A stretch of 64,000 nucleotides of DNA from Gigaspora rosea (Eukaryota; Glomeromycota; Glomeromycetes; Diversisporales; Gigasporaceae), in assembly GCA_003550325.1 (NCBI GenBank), contig QKWP01000001.1, positions 683,233 through 747,232 on the forward strand. Reading direction: 5' to 3'. Shown one piece after another: positions 1 to 9,971 of the stretch. The position numbers and the translations under genes were made by a program. Within the stretch, counting starts at the first letter, position 1, and every line of letters starts with the position of its first letter. Below the pieces are notes generated by a model that did not search any database, was not told the DNA's origin, and was given only the letters and a program-made list of their open reading frames with translations.

Positions 1-768
1 TTGTTTATCGAATGTTAGTTAATACTTCTGTTTCAATATAGTTCCTTCTTTGAGGTAGCTATTCTCAAAGTTAGTACTCAAGAGTGCGCGCTATTTCACT
101 TTTGATGTTCGTTGAAACTTTGGTCCAGAAAGTTATATAATTAAATCACTTTATTAACAAGTTTTTCGATAAGAAATATGTTTATATTTAATAAACTTTA
201 TTTATAACTTTTTAATATATGATAGATAATACAGATGAATAATAATAATGTGTAATAATAAATAAGAATATACGCTATATAGTTTAATATCATTTAAGAT
301 ATTGATTACGTTGGTGCTAAACTAATATTCAAGGTTCTATACGGTAATAATTTTGTGGTATATATTTCGAATTTTGATACAGTAATATGATTAATGATAA
401 GGGTAATTTTGTAAAATTGTCAGTTAAATATAATTTGAATAAATGTAAATATAATTTGAATAGCAAGAATAACTTCATGTAAAAAGATCGGGTTTAAATA
501 ATTATTTTCGATTAGTAAAATACATCACATTAATTTCAATTTTCTATTTATTTCGATCACGTTAACATATTCGTTGTTTACGTATTATTGTTTTATTGTT
601 TTATCAATTATTACTCCGATTTCTGTACCAGCCGATTAGTGTTATGGTTCAATTTTTCGAATTTTCCGATGTTCGGTTTTCTTCATGGTCCAATTTGTAC
701 GTATTTGGAAGATGATCTTCCAGGTAATTTTGTGTGATACTCTGTACACGCTCTTCGATACATTAGCC
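1..768 (+). repeat. Left terminal inverted repeat of element A
   Basis: The reverse complement of 22529-23294 matches this stretch almost throughout, with few substitutions and indels (for example one base missing near position 15). Homology ends at about 768, in CATTAGCC, just before a small hairpin. No gene is visible inside. Position 1 coincides with the outermost base of the right copy, so the true outer end cannot be fixed and no target-site duplication can be read. Confidence 0.85.
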
Positions 769-791
769 CTTAAGGATGATTCGTCCTTAAG
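769..791. other. Perfect 8-bp hairpin at the inner edge of the left TIR
   Basis: CTTAAGGA, a 7-nt loop, then TCCTTAAG. It sits just downstream of the terminal Nudix gene of A and replaces the 68-bp palindrome found at the inner edge of the right TIR. It could be a 3' RNA structure or a replication or recombination feature. There is no T-run typical of an intrinsic terminator. Confidence 0.5.
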
Positions 792-839
792 CCTGTGCAG
801 GTTTCTTCAATTTTGTTGAAGGTTAGTGTTAATTATCAC

Positions 840-2871
840 TTAGAAATATCTGTCGATCATTTCTACTTTACAATATGTGCCTTTTGTACACACTCTTCCT
901 TTTAAGGTAAATTCTTCCCAATATGCGGGTATATGTTTATCAAAGATTTCTTCTTTGTAATAATGAATTGTTGGTGTAAATAATTCATGTTGTATTTCCT
1001 TGAGCGTTATCCATTTTCTTGATGTGACTTTTTCAGGTTCTTTGTTGGTGAATTTTTCGTATTCTTTTGGATATACGTAATATATGAATGTAAAGATTTG
1101 TATCCTTTTTTCTGCCTGAGTGATATCATGGATTCCTTTTACAAATGTTTTAGTTCTGTTTTTATTGATTGAGAGGTATTGATGGTTTAGAATGAGTTGC
1201 ATTCTTGTTTCTTTTGGTGTGTATCCAGTTTCTTCTTCGCATTCTCTTATTGCTGAGGTGAATATTCCTTTGTCTGTTTCTTCGATGCTTCCTCCCATTG
1301 TTTCATATTGGTTGGGGTAAATGGTTACATCCAGTCTTTGTGCTGTAAGTATTTGCCATTTTTGGTCTTTTTTGGTTAATGGTATTAATACAGTGTATGA
1401 TTTGGTAGGAATTTTTGCTAATTTGGGTTCTAGATATTCGTCCCAATATTTTTGTAGTTGGTAAATCTTTTCTTGATTATATTCTTCTGTTTTATGCATT
1501 TCGTGTATGAATAGAGTTCTGAACATGTGTTCTAGGTTTGGAATTTTATTATCGATTCTGATGTATTGAGGGTGAACTTGTTTGATCATTTTAAGATATC
1601 TGTTATAGATTTGAATAAGATAGTCTTTTGGAATATCTATATAAGTTCCTTTGTTAACTTCGATTTCTCTTTGTTTAAACCATTTTATCATTTGTTCAAT
1701 TCCTGGTTCGCAGAATATGGTATAATTTAATTTGTTTGGTAATAAATTGAATGTTGAGTGTTCAAGCATTTGTTGTAATTTTGCTATTTTAAATTCATTT
1801 TTAATATTTTCTGCTGTGAAGAATTGTGTACTGCATACTGTTCTATCTTCGATGATATAAGTGTTATCAGGAATTTTTTCTTCAAGTTGCAGTTGATGTA
1901 ATTGTTGATACATCATGTTCCATTCATTGATAATGATTAGTTGTAATGCAAAATTATATCTTTCTGGGTCTTTATAGAACATTTTAATAAATCTTTATGT
2001 TGTAAAGTGATTTCTTCTCATAGAATTACGGTTTTCCCTAATTTTTGTAGCCATTCTTTAAGCCAATGGCATCATGTAGTTTTTCCTACTGCTATTGCTC
2101 CATCAATTACTATAAAGTTAAGTTTTAAGGTATCATGATTAAGCATCTCATGTAGATTATCATATCCTTTTTTAATTTGATTTGTTAGAATAATCTTTAA
2201 TAAGAAGTGTTGTTGATTTTCTTTCAGGTTTTGATTATAATAATATTGGATTTTTTGATCCATATGTTCTTTCCATTTAATATATTGTTCTGGTTGTAGT
2301 TCTTGCATTTTTGATGCGGCTATTTTTATAAATAAATTTTCTTCTACACATTGTACTATTGTTGTCGAATTTTTTAAGAGTCTGTTTAATGCTGCTTGTG
2401 GTCTAATTTCTTTCACAACTTTTTGTATTTCTTGAATATCTTGTCTTTCATTATCAAGATGTTTAAAGTTTGTGAATAAGGCTTGTTCGTCTTTATCATT
2501 GAGGTTATCAATCTTTTTCATTATGCTTTGATGTGTTAATCCTGGTATTGGTGTATGATTAAAGAGCGGTGACTTTTCAATCTGATTTCTCCAAATTTGG
2601 TACCTTTCTAGTTGTTTTGCGGAGTTGATTTCTCCTTTGTATGTTAATAAGTTTTCTCCAAGGTTTATTCCTAAGTTGTTGCAATTTTTTATAAATTCTT
2701 GTGAATAGTTTGTTGATTTTTGGTCGTCAATAAATCTGAATCTTTTTTGCCTTTTGTTGAAATAAAAGGGTGGTGGTTTCTTGCTAAACCTTAGTTCTGT
2801 GAAGTGTTTAGGTATTTGTAGTTTGCTTTGTTCTTTAGAGTTTACTATTTCATTGTGATTATCTAATGAGT
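840..2871 (-). CDS. Deoxynucleoside-kinase-like plus Nudix hydrolase fusion
   Basis: One coding region if read through two UGA codons (2072-2074 and 2018-2020) and one A-run frameshift just before 1982. An N-terminal charged region of ~250 codons (from ~2871; 2521 is only an internal ATG) leads into a P-loop GAIAVGKTT. Then come KMFYKDPERYNFALQ and YIIEDRTVCSTQFF, which resemble the substrate-lid and DRS-type motifs of the dNK/thymidine kinase 2 family. The C-terminal part has a canonical Nudix box (GGSIEETDKG, then IRECEEETGY). Predicted roles are phosphorylation of deoxynucleosides and hydrolysis of nucleotide by-products, i.e. control of the dNTP supply for reverse transcription. The UGA after GKTT and the one before EEIT fall at plausible Trp sites. 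No ATG is visible at the 5' end; the ORF starts as the upstream gene stops. Confidence 0.65.
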
Positions 2872-3591
2872 TTAGTATGTGAATCCTTCTTCTTCCAATT
2901 CTTTTTGTAAAAGATATTGGTCTACATTCTTATTAACTTTTCTAAGTTTGATTAGCTTTCCTTTTAATTCTTTGAATTCTTCATTATTAGGTTCTTTCAG
3001 GAGTTTTTCCATTACTTCTTGTTCTTTTAGTTTTTGAAATTTATACATTGTTTGTTCATTTTTCCATTTATTAATTATTGCAGTTATTCGTTTTTGAGCA
3101 AAATAATTTTGAGCTTTCTTCAAGTCTTCTTGTAATGGTTTTGGGTTTGCCAAAATATATTCTTCATAGAAGATATAATTTTTCCATGGTTCTTGCACGT
3201 TTGGTACTTTGATTATTTGCCATGTGTTTATGAATTTGTTTTCTTTCAGAAGTTCTTTTGTTTCTCTAGCTTCATCTTTTATTACTTGGTTTCTATATTC
3301 ATTAAGTAATTTCTGTTCCATTTTTTGTAATTCTAGGAACTCTTTTTTAAAGGTTTCGATATATTCTTCAAGTTTTGGATGATGTTTTTTGTATTTTTCT
3401 AAATACTTTTCAAGTTCTTTTGTTAGTTCTATTTTTTCTTTGGTCATGTAAATTTTATGTATCATCTGTTTCATTTCTAATTTACTATGAGTTTCTGGAA
3501 TATGATCTTTTGGATCGTGTAGGTCATTTCTCATTTTGTTATACACTTCTAGATACTGTTGGTATGCTTCTTGCTTAAATATTTCAGTCAT
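2872..3591 (-). CDS. Coiled-coil, Lys/Glu-rich protein of unknown function
   Basis: 239 aa, very rich in Lys, Glu and Gln, with long heptad-like stretches at residues ~40-125 and ~180-225. No catalytic motif is seen. The start ATG practically abuts the stop of the upstream gene, and its stop overlaps the start of the dNK-Nudix reading frame, so it is part of a close-packed minus-strand series. No clear counterpart was found in B. It could be a structural or RNA-binding protein; no function is claimed. Confidence 0.55.
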   Translation of the reverse strand: MTEIFKQEAYQQYLEVYNKMRNDLHDPKDHIPETHSKLEMKQMIHKIYMTKEKIELTKELEKYLEKYKKHHPKLEEYIETFKKEFLELQKMEQKLLNEYRNQVIKDEARETKELLKENKFINTWQIIKVPNVQEPWKNYIFYEEYILANPKPLQEDLKKAQNYFAQKRITAIINKWKNEQTMYKFQKLKEQEVMEKLLKEPNNEEFKELKGKLIKLRKVNKNVDQYLLQKELEEEGFTY

Positions 3592-3592
3592 T

Positions 3593-3928
3593 TTATACTG
3601 ATAATTGACTTTCGTTTCTTGGTGAGTTTAGGTATATTTTACTAAGATCTGGATCTGAGTTTTCTTTATCAATTTCTTGAGTTTCTTCAAAGTCAAATCT
3701 ATCATTGTCTTCAAGTAGTGGTAAAGTTCCTGTTACTTCGATAGTTGTTAAGTCTTGTCTAATATACACAAGTAAATCTTGTGTTTGTTGTTGAATGTAT
3801 TCGAGTATTCTGCAGTCGTCTGTTTTTCGAATAGCTTTAATAGTTGAGTTTACTCCTTTGAGTAATTGTTTTACTGCTTTAAGGTTTGCTTCTCTGATTA
3901 CTACTTTAGTTAGTGGTTGTTCCATCAA
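3593..3928 (-). CDS. Small acidic protein of unknown function
   Basis: 111 aa. A basic or neutral helical N-terminal half is followed by an acidic tail (EDNDRFDFEETQEIDKEN) ending in a short Ser/Arg/Asn-rich stretch. It is tightly spaced to the next gene at 3591. A 23-codon ATG ORF (3967-4038) lies just upstream in the same direction. The family is not recognised. Confidence 0.45.
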   Translation of the reverse strand: MMEQPLTKVVIREANLKAVKQLLKGVNSTIKAIRKTDDCRILEYIQQQTQDLLVYIRQDLTTIEVTGTLPLLEDNDRFDFEETQEIDKENSDPDLSKIYLNSPRNESQLSV

Positions 3929-4042
3929 TTATTATTTATTAATAGAAATAGTTGTTCTATTTCTGTTTAGTTAAGGTTGTTTTCCTTAATGATGTTAAAT
4001 ATTTGCTGTACTGCTTCTATAATTACAGTAGTGTTCATATAA

Positions 4043-4288
4043 TTATTTCTTTTTAAGTTGAATTTTTTGTTGAGTAAGTCTGGATTGTATTTTTTGATAC
4101 AATTTCTTTGTTTGTTTTAATTCAGTTTTGGTTATAACAGTATTCTGTTTGTTAGTTAAGTGCCTGTTGAATGACTCTAATTCTAAGTCGTTTGAATGTT
4201 CAAATAGTTTTCTGTTGCTTCTTTCAATGAGCCTCAGAAGTTCTTTTTTATGTAGCGTTGTCCCATGTTGGTTGAAAGTTAAATTTCA
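4043..4288 (-). CDS. ATG-less small basic helical ORF
   Basis: An open frame of ~81 codons from the UGA at 4286-4288 to the TAA at 4043-4045. It reads as a plausible helical, Lys/Gln-rich protein (KELLRLIERSNRKLFEHSND, ending in KKK). It has no in-frame ATG near its beginning, so it either starts at a non-ATG codon, reads through the UGA, or is a decayed gene. Family unknown. Confidence 0.35.
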
Positions 4289-5177
4289 ATCCTATTTATA
4301 GTTGTGAGCTAACTATAACTCTTCTTAAATTCTTTTGGAATTTGAAAATTTCTTCGTGTAATTTTCATTATTTCAATAAAATTGTTTGTGTGGGTATTTC
4401 ATTATCAAAATGAAATATTATTAAAGTGTGTAAATGTTTGAGTTATACGCATCTTATCTTTGTCGCGTGTCCATATGATTCCTCATGTCACATGCCTTAT
4501 CTTTTCTAAATATAGTAATTTTTATATAATTTCTTTGCGTTGGTCATGCCCCAGTTTTCAAGACTAAAATGTTTATATGTCAGCTGTTGCATTCTGGTGG
4601 GTGTGAGATAAGTTTACAAAGTATTGACTTATTCGAGCTTTAAACCTTATTGTGTACCCTAGCCTCATTCTAATATTTGTTTACACTTAATAGTGTATTA
4701 ACGCGTAAATATTATGACTAATTCTTTTTCAATGGCGTTGATAAGTATTTTTCCCAATAAGTTAATATTAAGTCTTATGTGCTTCATAAGGCACTGCTTG
4801 TAAATATTTTTTGTTTTCCTTTGTGCTATGCACCTTCCATCGCATAGTACAGTCACTTTCTTTTTAGAACAGATATAATTACTTTTCATTATCCTATCTC
4901 TTTAAAGCGTCCTTATTGTAATGTTTACATGAATAAAGTATGACTAGTTATAAAATATGAGATAAACTATATATGGTAATATGAAATATTTAAATAATAA
5001 GTGATAAATATTAAGTCATTTGGTAAGGGTAATTATCAAGCTTGGCAAGTTTGGTACAGATAAACTTTTGTCAATTTTGTTGACATAATCAGTAGTTAAG
5101 TCTACTTTGATTTTCTTGGCTTTTTGGAATTCTGATTCTAGGATTTCTGCACATTCTTCACGTTCTTGAATTCTATG
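4289..5177. other. Gene-poor stretch in element A
   Basis: About 0.9 kb in which I see no convincing coding region. One 63-codon ORF on the minus strand (4698-4889) has no recognisable features and is treated as chance. Base composition is less skewed than in the flanking genes, so this could be an insertion of host DNA, but no terminal repeats were spotted. Confidence 0.4.
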
Positions 5178-6040
5178 TTACAATGATGATTTACTTCGAG
5201 TTAGTTGTGGTACAGTTTGTAACTCTTGTTTTTGTTGAATAGCGTTTTCCAATACTTCTTCTTCATTAGGTAATGGTAAGTCTTCCATATCACTGATTTC
5301 TTGTTGTAATTCTAATTCTCTTTGGTGTAATACACTTCTGTCGAGATTAATATATTGGTCTTCAATTGTCTGTAAATGAGTGTTATGGTATGCTACCCTG
5401 GTACTTGCTAGATAATGTTCAGTGTTATCAGCTCTTGTTCTATAGAGGTTACATATTTCATCATAGAATTTAATATCACTTCTATAGATATTTCTTTCAT
5501 TAAATATGTAATGTTTCACTAAATTTCGTAGAGTGAGAGTTTCAGTTTTTATTTCATCAAGACTTCTTTTGAGATTTTTGATCTCTTGTCTCTATTCAAT
5601 TTCTTCGATTCTTTCAATGAATTTGGATGTTCCTATTTGTGTACACTCTTGGCATCTTTGATTTTCTTTTTCTTCTGGTGATTGATACTATGATTAACAA
5701 GTGGTACATTTTGTGAATTGTCTTACTTCTGTGAAGTAACAATATTCGCAATATGCTTCCTGGTTGTTTGTTTCAAAGTAAATGTGATTATCTTCTGAGA
5801 ATATGGAGTTACATTCTCCGTTACAATACCTTGCATTTTTAATAGGTTCTTTCCATAGTTCTTTTCCTTTGTTTGTTGATATATTGAATAGTCCTTGAGC
5901 TTCAGCTTTCTTCCTGAATTCTTCTATTGTCTGTTTTGTTAGTTCAACATGTTCTTCCTGGTTAGGGAATTCTAAACATTGTAAGATGATTTCTTCAAAA
6001 TCTTCTTCTCTTAGTATTGGGTATAAACGTTATTATCTGT
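5178..6040 (-). pseudogene. Cys-rich zinc-binding and coiled-coil protein (broken)
   Basis: Reads from ~6040 as an acidic helical segment, then CxxxC and CxxC clusters (ARYCNGECN, AYCEYCYFTE, KCTTC, RCQEC), then a Leu-rich coiled coil (EIKNLKRSLDEIKTETLTL) and a Gln/Glu-rich tail ending TRSKSSL. TAA and TAG codons interrupt the Cys-rich part, and another TAG precedes the coiled coil. An intact ORF covers only 5178-5519. Element B has a similar combination at 36175-37083 (CKEC..CEDC plus coiled coil). The tail resembles the RTRSNSL end of the B protein stopping at 40329. Confidence 0.5.
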
Positions 6041-6096
6041 TTCTTCTAATGCTTTATCGATTGAGGTTACTCCTCTTAAGTAGTTAATTATTTTAA

Positions 6097-6800
6097 TCAT
6101 TTTTGTAAGATTAAGATCATAAAAGCTTCCTGCACTTTTAATTGAGAAACAATAGTGATGTAATCTGGTTCTAGATTCATATTTTCATTGTATGCTGTAT
6201 CAATCCATGCTTTGTATGCATATTTTTCTTCTAGATTACAGAAGAAGTGTTGATCCTGGTTGACCATATTATTTCGCATTCCTGATGTTGCACATATTGT
6301 ACAGTTGCGAATTTCTCCTTCATTTAGAAGTTGTACCATTATCTCTTCTTTTTGATTATTTCCTTTTGGAAGTTGTTCTGCAAAATTGTATCTGCAATTT
6401 TTACAATATAGTAAGGTGTTTCCTTCTTGAGTAATGATTTCTTGAAGATCATTTCTTTCAAAATTGGTTTTACATCCACAACAGTGGTAAGTATGTTTTA
6501 ATTTAAAGGAGATGGAGGTAGGTGTTCCATTGCCGGAGCTTCTTCTTCTGACCATATTTTGATCACATCCACATTCAAATATTTTATTTTGCCATTCAAT
6601 CCTTCTTTTTTCACAGTTTCCTATTTCATGTTTCTTGAAACAGTGCCCACATTCTTTATTAGTTTGTTCAATTACCAAAAGCCTATGTCGTTCCAATCTT
6701 CGTTGATTTCTTTTGATTTCGTAATTATTTTCAGATCTTGGAAATTCCTTTTCCTCTTTTTGGAGTTTCCTACATGATTTTCTATAACATCTGTACTGTT
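6097..6800 (-). CDS. Multi-cysteine zinc-binding protein
   Basis: About 230 aa of open frame with many Cys pairs: CGHCFKKHEIGNC, FECGCDQ, YHCCGCKTNF, YCKNC, CTIC. The frame continues upstream of the first strong start as a Cys/Lys/Arg-rich stretch (CKQYRCYRKSCRKL), overlapping the zinc-knuckle gene in another frame. It is probably a nucleic-acid-binding accessory protein; binding is inferred only from the Cys pattern. No obvious ATG marks the start. Confidence 0.5.
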
Positions 6801-7166
6801 TACACTCTTGCAGGGGATATCATATTCCCATATTTGATGTCCGTATTGGTTACATTTGTTGTATATGAAGTTTGGACAGTCTTTTCTGGTATGTCCAGTT
6901 TCTCTGCATTCTTTGCAAATTGAGAATCTGCATTCAAATTGTGTATGTCCATTTTTGTGGCATACAGGACATTTTTAAATGTCATCTTCTTCTTCACTTG
7001 TTGCAATATATCCGTTAGATCTATTTTGGTTTGTTGTTCTTTTGTTATTAAGTATGGTTCTAACAGGTTTACGTGGTACCCTGTGGTATACACCATTTTG
7101 TTGGGAAGATGTCGTGCTTTCACACTTATTAATTGGGGTTTCTGGAGTTCCAGTGTTAGTTGCCAT
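6672..7166 (-). CDS. CCHC zinc-knuckle protein
   Basis: From ATG 7166: an Asn/Ser/Gln-rich linker ending in SEEEDD, one in-frame TAA (6975-6977), then knuckles CPVCHKNGHTQFEC and CKECRETGHTRKDC and a degenerate third (CNQYGHQ). The CX2CX4HX4C spacing is that of retroviral nucleocapsid-type RNA or ssDNA binding. It corresponds to the B gene at 35128-35820, which also lies downstream of the transposase. It overlaps the gene starting at 7462 in a different frame. Confidence 0.6.
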
Positions 7167-7462
7167 TTTAAGTTTTCATCAATTAGTTTCTGGATTAGTT
7201 GTTGTCCGTCAAGTTTTTCTTGAATATTAAGAAGTTCTTTTATTTCCTTTCTTTGACTTTGAGTTGATCCTAAATATTCTTTCCAACTATTGATTATTTT
7301 AATTAATGTTTCACAAAGGTCACAATGGTTAATTGGTCTGATTTCTTTAGGAAATTTATATTCTAATATTTGTTCTACTTCTTCTATTTTTGTTTCAATA
7401 TTTAGAGAGTGATATACATTTTTATTCCAATGTTCAATATGGTAACTTCGTTCTTGACTCAT
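6800..7462 (-). CDS. Helical protein upstream of the zinc-knuckle gene
   Basis: 220-codon ORF. The first ~110 residues (MSQERSYHIEHWNKN, a CDLC pair, coiled-coil-like Leu/Glu/Lys stretch) look coding. The C-terminal part lies opposite the zinc-knuckle frame and is probably out-of-frame shadow, so the real product may end near 7130 or be joined by a frameshift to the knuckles. Its ATG overlaps the UGA that ends the preceding ORF (ATGA arrangement at 7459-7462). Function unknown. Confidence 0.45.
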   Translation of the reverse strand: MSQERSYHIEHWNKNVYHSLNIETKIEEVEQILEYKFPKEIRPINHCDLCETLIKIINSWKEYLGSTQSQRKEIKELLNIQEKLDGQQLIQKLIDENLKWQLTLELQKPQLISVKARHLPNKMVYTTGYHVNLLEPYLITKEQQTKIDLTDILQQVKKKMTFKNVLYATKMDIHNLNADSQFAKNAEKLDIPEKTVQTSYTTNVTNTDIKYGNMISPARV

Positions 7463-7766
7463 TTAAGTTGTTTTTCTATTTCTTGTAATAGTAAACTTAA
7501 TCCTAGTGCAGTTTGTGCACTTTTGATTTTATTTGTTACTTTTAATATTTCTTCAAGGAAGGTTATTTCCTTTGTAGAGTTGTTATTCTGAAGGTCTTTT
7601 TGGTATTGATATAAAGTTTCTATCAAGGCGTTTCTTGTGGGTTTGGTAATTCAGTAGTAATTTCTTCTAGTTCTAATAATACTTGAGTTACTTCAGTTTT
7701 TACTTTTTCGAGAAAGTTTCTTAGTTTAGAAGTTCTTTCTTGGTTATTATTATTTTGTTGTTCCAT
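7459..7766 (-). CDS. Small coiled-coil protein (one frameshift)
   Basis: Begins MEQQNNNNQERTSKLRNFLE at 7766 and reads as Glu/Leu-rich coiled coil. After a shift near 7635 it continues LIETLYQYQKDLQ to the UGA that overlaps the next ATG. That ATGA junction is a natural-looking standard-code stop and therefore counts against UGA=Trp at this site. Function unknown. Confidence 0.4.
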
Positions 7767-7859
7767 TGAATGGTGAGTTGAAGCGAATCATTTTGGGGTT
7801 CTTTAAATACTTTCAGGTTTATTTACTTTGTAACTAGTTTTTGTTCTCGTCCCCAAATT

Positions 7860-8815
7860 CTAAGATTCTACAATTTCCTTTTGAAGTTTATCTTGAGTGT
7901 TTACTTCTTCTAAATCTTCAATTAATAATTCATTTTTCATTACTTCAATCATTGCTTCTCACAGATCATTGTTTTGCCTACGCCAAATGTATTCCCAAAG
8001 ATATGATTCAATCTTATCTTCAGTTCTGTTTCTGAATGATATTCCTATTTTTATTCCGAGCCAGTTGGCTTCAATGGTATTTGTGTGAACTCCTGTTTCA
8101 GGGTCTATAAAGTATTCTGAATGGTTTACAGTCTTATGATCAAATCCTAATGTTGATGTTATATTTATATAAGATTTGAAACAATCTGAATAAATAATTG
8201 ATCCTTCTTTAATGTTATCTCTGATTAATTGTAATAATGTTGATTCTTTCTTATCAGGTATTGTTGTAACAAATATTCTGCATTTTTTTGTTCTTTCAAC
8301 AGCTCCAAATACCCACGCCCCTTTCACGGGTCTTCTGCGGTGGTATTTGTTTCGTCCTATTTTGGATTCATCTAATTCTACAATGATTCTGGGTCCTTCT
8401 ATCTTTTGTTTACAGGGTTGAACTTGTGATCCAACAAGATTTCTAATATTGTTGACATGATATGTGATTACGTTTGATGCGGTATCAGTGTAAATTGATA
8501 TTGATGTCTTGGGTACTTTTAGTAACCATAAATAGTATATTTTGATTATTCTGTTTACGGGTAATCTGGCGTTTTCAAACCATGAGTTGGTAAATAGGAC
8601 TGTGTTTTTCTACAATTCCTATTGTTACAAATAAACATTTTGGCATTTTTCTTATCAATCTGCATTAACTTGTTACATTTTGGACAATTTAACTCATTAT
8701 AGATTATTCCTGTTGTTTGTGAATATTTAATACATTCTAATTCATCTTCCAAGATTCCTTTAATCTCGTATCTAGCGGGTATTCTGCGATTCTTTATCTT
8801 TATTTCAGTTGTCAT
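7860..8815 (-). CDS. IS1595/ISXO2-type DDE transposase
   Basis: The N-terminal part has a zinc ribbon (CPKCNKLM, then CNNRNC), followed after a small A-run frameshift by the helical region (WFENARLPVNRIIKIYYLW). The catalytic core has IIVELDESKIG, SIIYSDCFKSY and HTNTIEANWLGIK, the D, D and N/E signature of ISXO2-like transposases. Position 7959-7961 is UGA in NDL-UGA-EAMIE, exactly where element B encodes Trp by TGG (HLWNAYIE). Reading through gives a C-terminal helix ending at TAG 7860. It presumably acts on the element's inverted repeats. It lies downstream of RNase H, as in B. Confidence 0.8.
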
Positions 8816-8829
8816 TTTCTCATGAATTT

Positions 8830-8970
8830 TTAATTATCGTCCTTATTGATATAATCATAAGGTGGTGCTTCATTAAGATAAAATTCTTGTTTTAATTCTT
8901 CAGTTACTCTTATCAGGTATTCTGCACTGAAACAATTGTAATATTCATAAGCTCTGATCGTTTCAATCAT
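8830..8970 (-). CDS. Small ORF upstream of the transposase
   Basis: A 46-residue acidic peptide (starts MIETIRAYEYYNCFSAEYLI) ends in TAA shortly before the transposase start, in the same direction. It may be a fragment of a larger protein cut by the plus-strand ORF region next to it. Family unknown. Confidence 0.35.
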   Translation of the reverse strand: MIETIRAYEYYNCFSAEYLIRVTEELKQEFYLNEAPPYDYINKDDN

Positions 8971-8980
8971 TATTTAAAAG

Positions 8981-9971
8981 GTGTTTTCCCTGTGCATTTT
9001 CCTTATGCTTTTTGCATTTGTTTTGATCCTTTTATCCATATATTTATACCTTTTAACTATTATTATTTTTAGCCTTTTCATTTTACTTTATCATTTTTCC
9101 TTTTTCAATATGTCTAATAATTTTGATGATGATTATTCATCTGAGAATGATGAAACTTTTTCAGAGATTGACAATTCAGAATTCCTTGATGATCTTCCTG
9201 GTTTTCATGCCTTAGATTATCAATCTTATCCTTCGAATTCCCTTATACGCAAGATGCATTTTTATGTGAATCCTGATCTCAAGACAGTTTGGATTTCTTA
9301 CCCTCTGGCTCGTTTCTTTCATTGGTTTTATGGAGATGCTTCTCATATTAACATTGTGGTTAATAGAGTTGTTAATTCTCTTTTGGACGATGAGGGTTTT
9401 ACCCTACTTCGTTCTTCTCAATTTTTTTGGTTCCTGTATAGCAATAACATCCTTAATTATGCTGATTATAGGGATAAAATCCGCAAGCATGGTTGTGATC
9501 CTAATAATCCAAATTTTTCTCTAAAAGCTTTTCTTGAGGAGACTATTGATCTCGAGCTTTCCTCTGGTGATGATGTTTCTGATCCTGAAGTTGAGAGAGA
9601 AGATGGTTATAAGGAATAGGAATCCAGTCCCTTCCTAGATCTTACTCCCATTGAAGTAGAGATTTTAAATTTCTATAAAGGTTATTTCTCTGATGATTCA
9701 ATAGTTACTGAATCTAACGAGATTTCTTGCGAGTATTTTGATGGTACAGGTATTCACGCTCTTTATTATTTAAAGGATTATCTCAATAGCATTTTAGGTT
9801 TCTGCTTCTTCCAGAGTGAATAATTCTGGTAAAGAATTTTCTTTGGATTTTTCTTGGTTAGATAGTCATAAATGTCATTTTTGTAATCGTCTTATTTGTA
9901 ATTGTTGGGCAGGTTATACCTGTAGTGACAATAACGATGATTTCAATGATTACGATTATGGTAGTGATTAA
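8981..9971 (+). CDS. Antisense ORF with an N-terminal membrane segment, embedded in element A
   Basis: Plus-strand frame in an otherwise minus-strand element. Residues ~1-40 are strongly hydrophobic, but a better start may be the internal MSNNFDDDYSSEN. A mixed-composition globular part follows (FYVNPDLKTVWISYPLARFF, FHWFYGDASHINIVVNRVV) and an acidic tail. A TAG at 9617-9619 is followed by ~68 more in-frame codons, then after a shift near 9825 by CHFCNRLICNCWAGYTC, a possible zinc site. Codon use is less A-biased than the element's genes. In B, RNase H and transposase are directly adjacent, so this ~1.1 kb is an insertion or cargo specific to A. Function unknown. Confidence 0.5.

Noticed and set aside
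4698..4889. 63-codon minus-strand ORF
   Set aside because: No similarity, no motif, composition unlike neighbouring genes of element A.
6939..7230. Several overlapping plus-strand hydrophobic ORFs (also 8212-8421, 12904-13119, 14698-15006)
   Set aside because: Phe/Leu/Ser-rich reverse readings of A-rich minus-strand genes; typical shadows of Lys/Glu-rich coding sequence.
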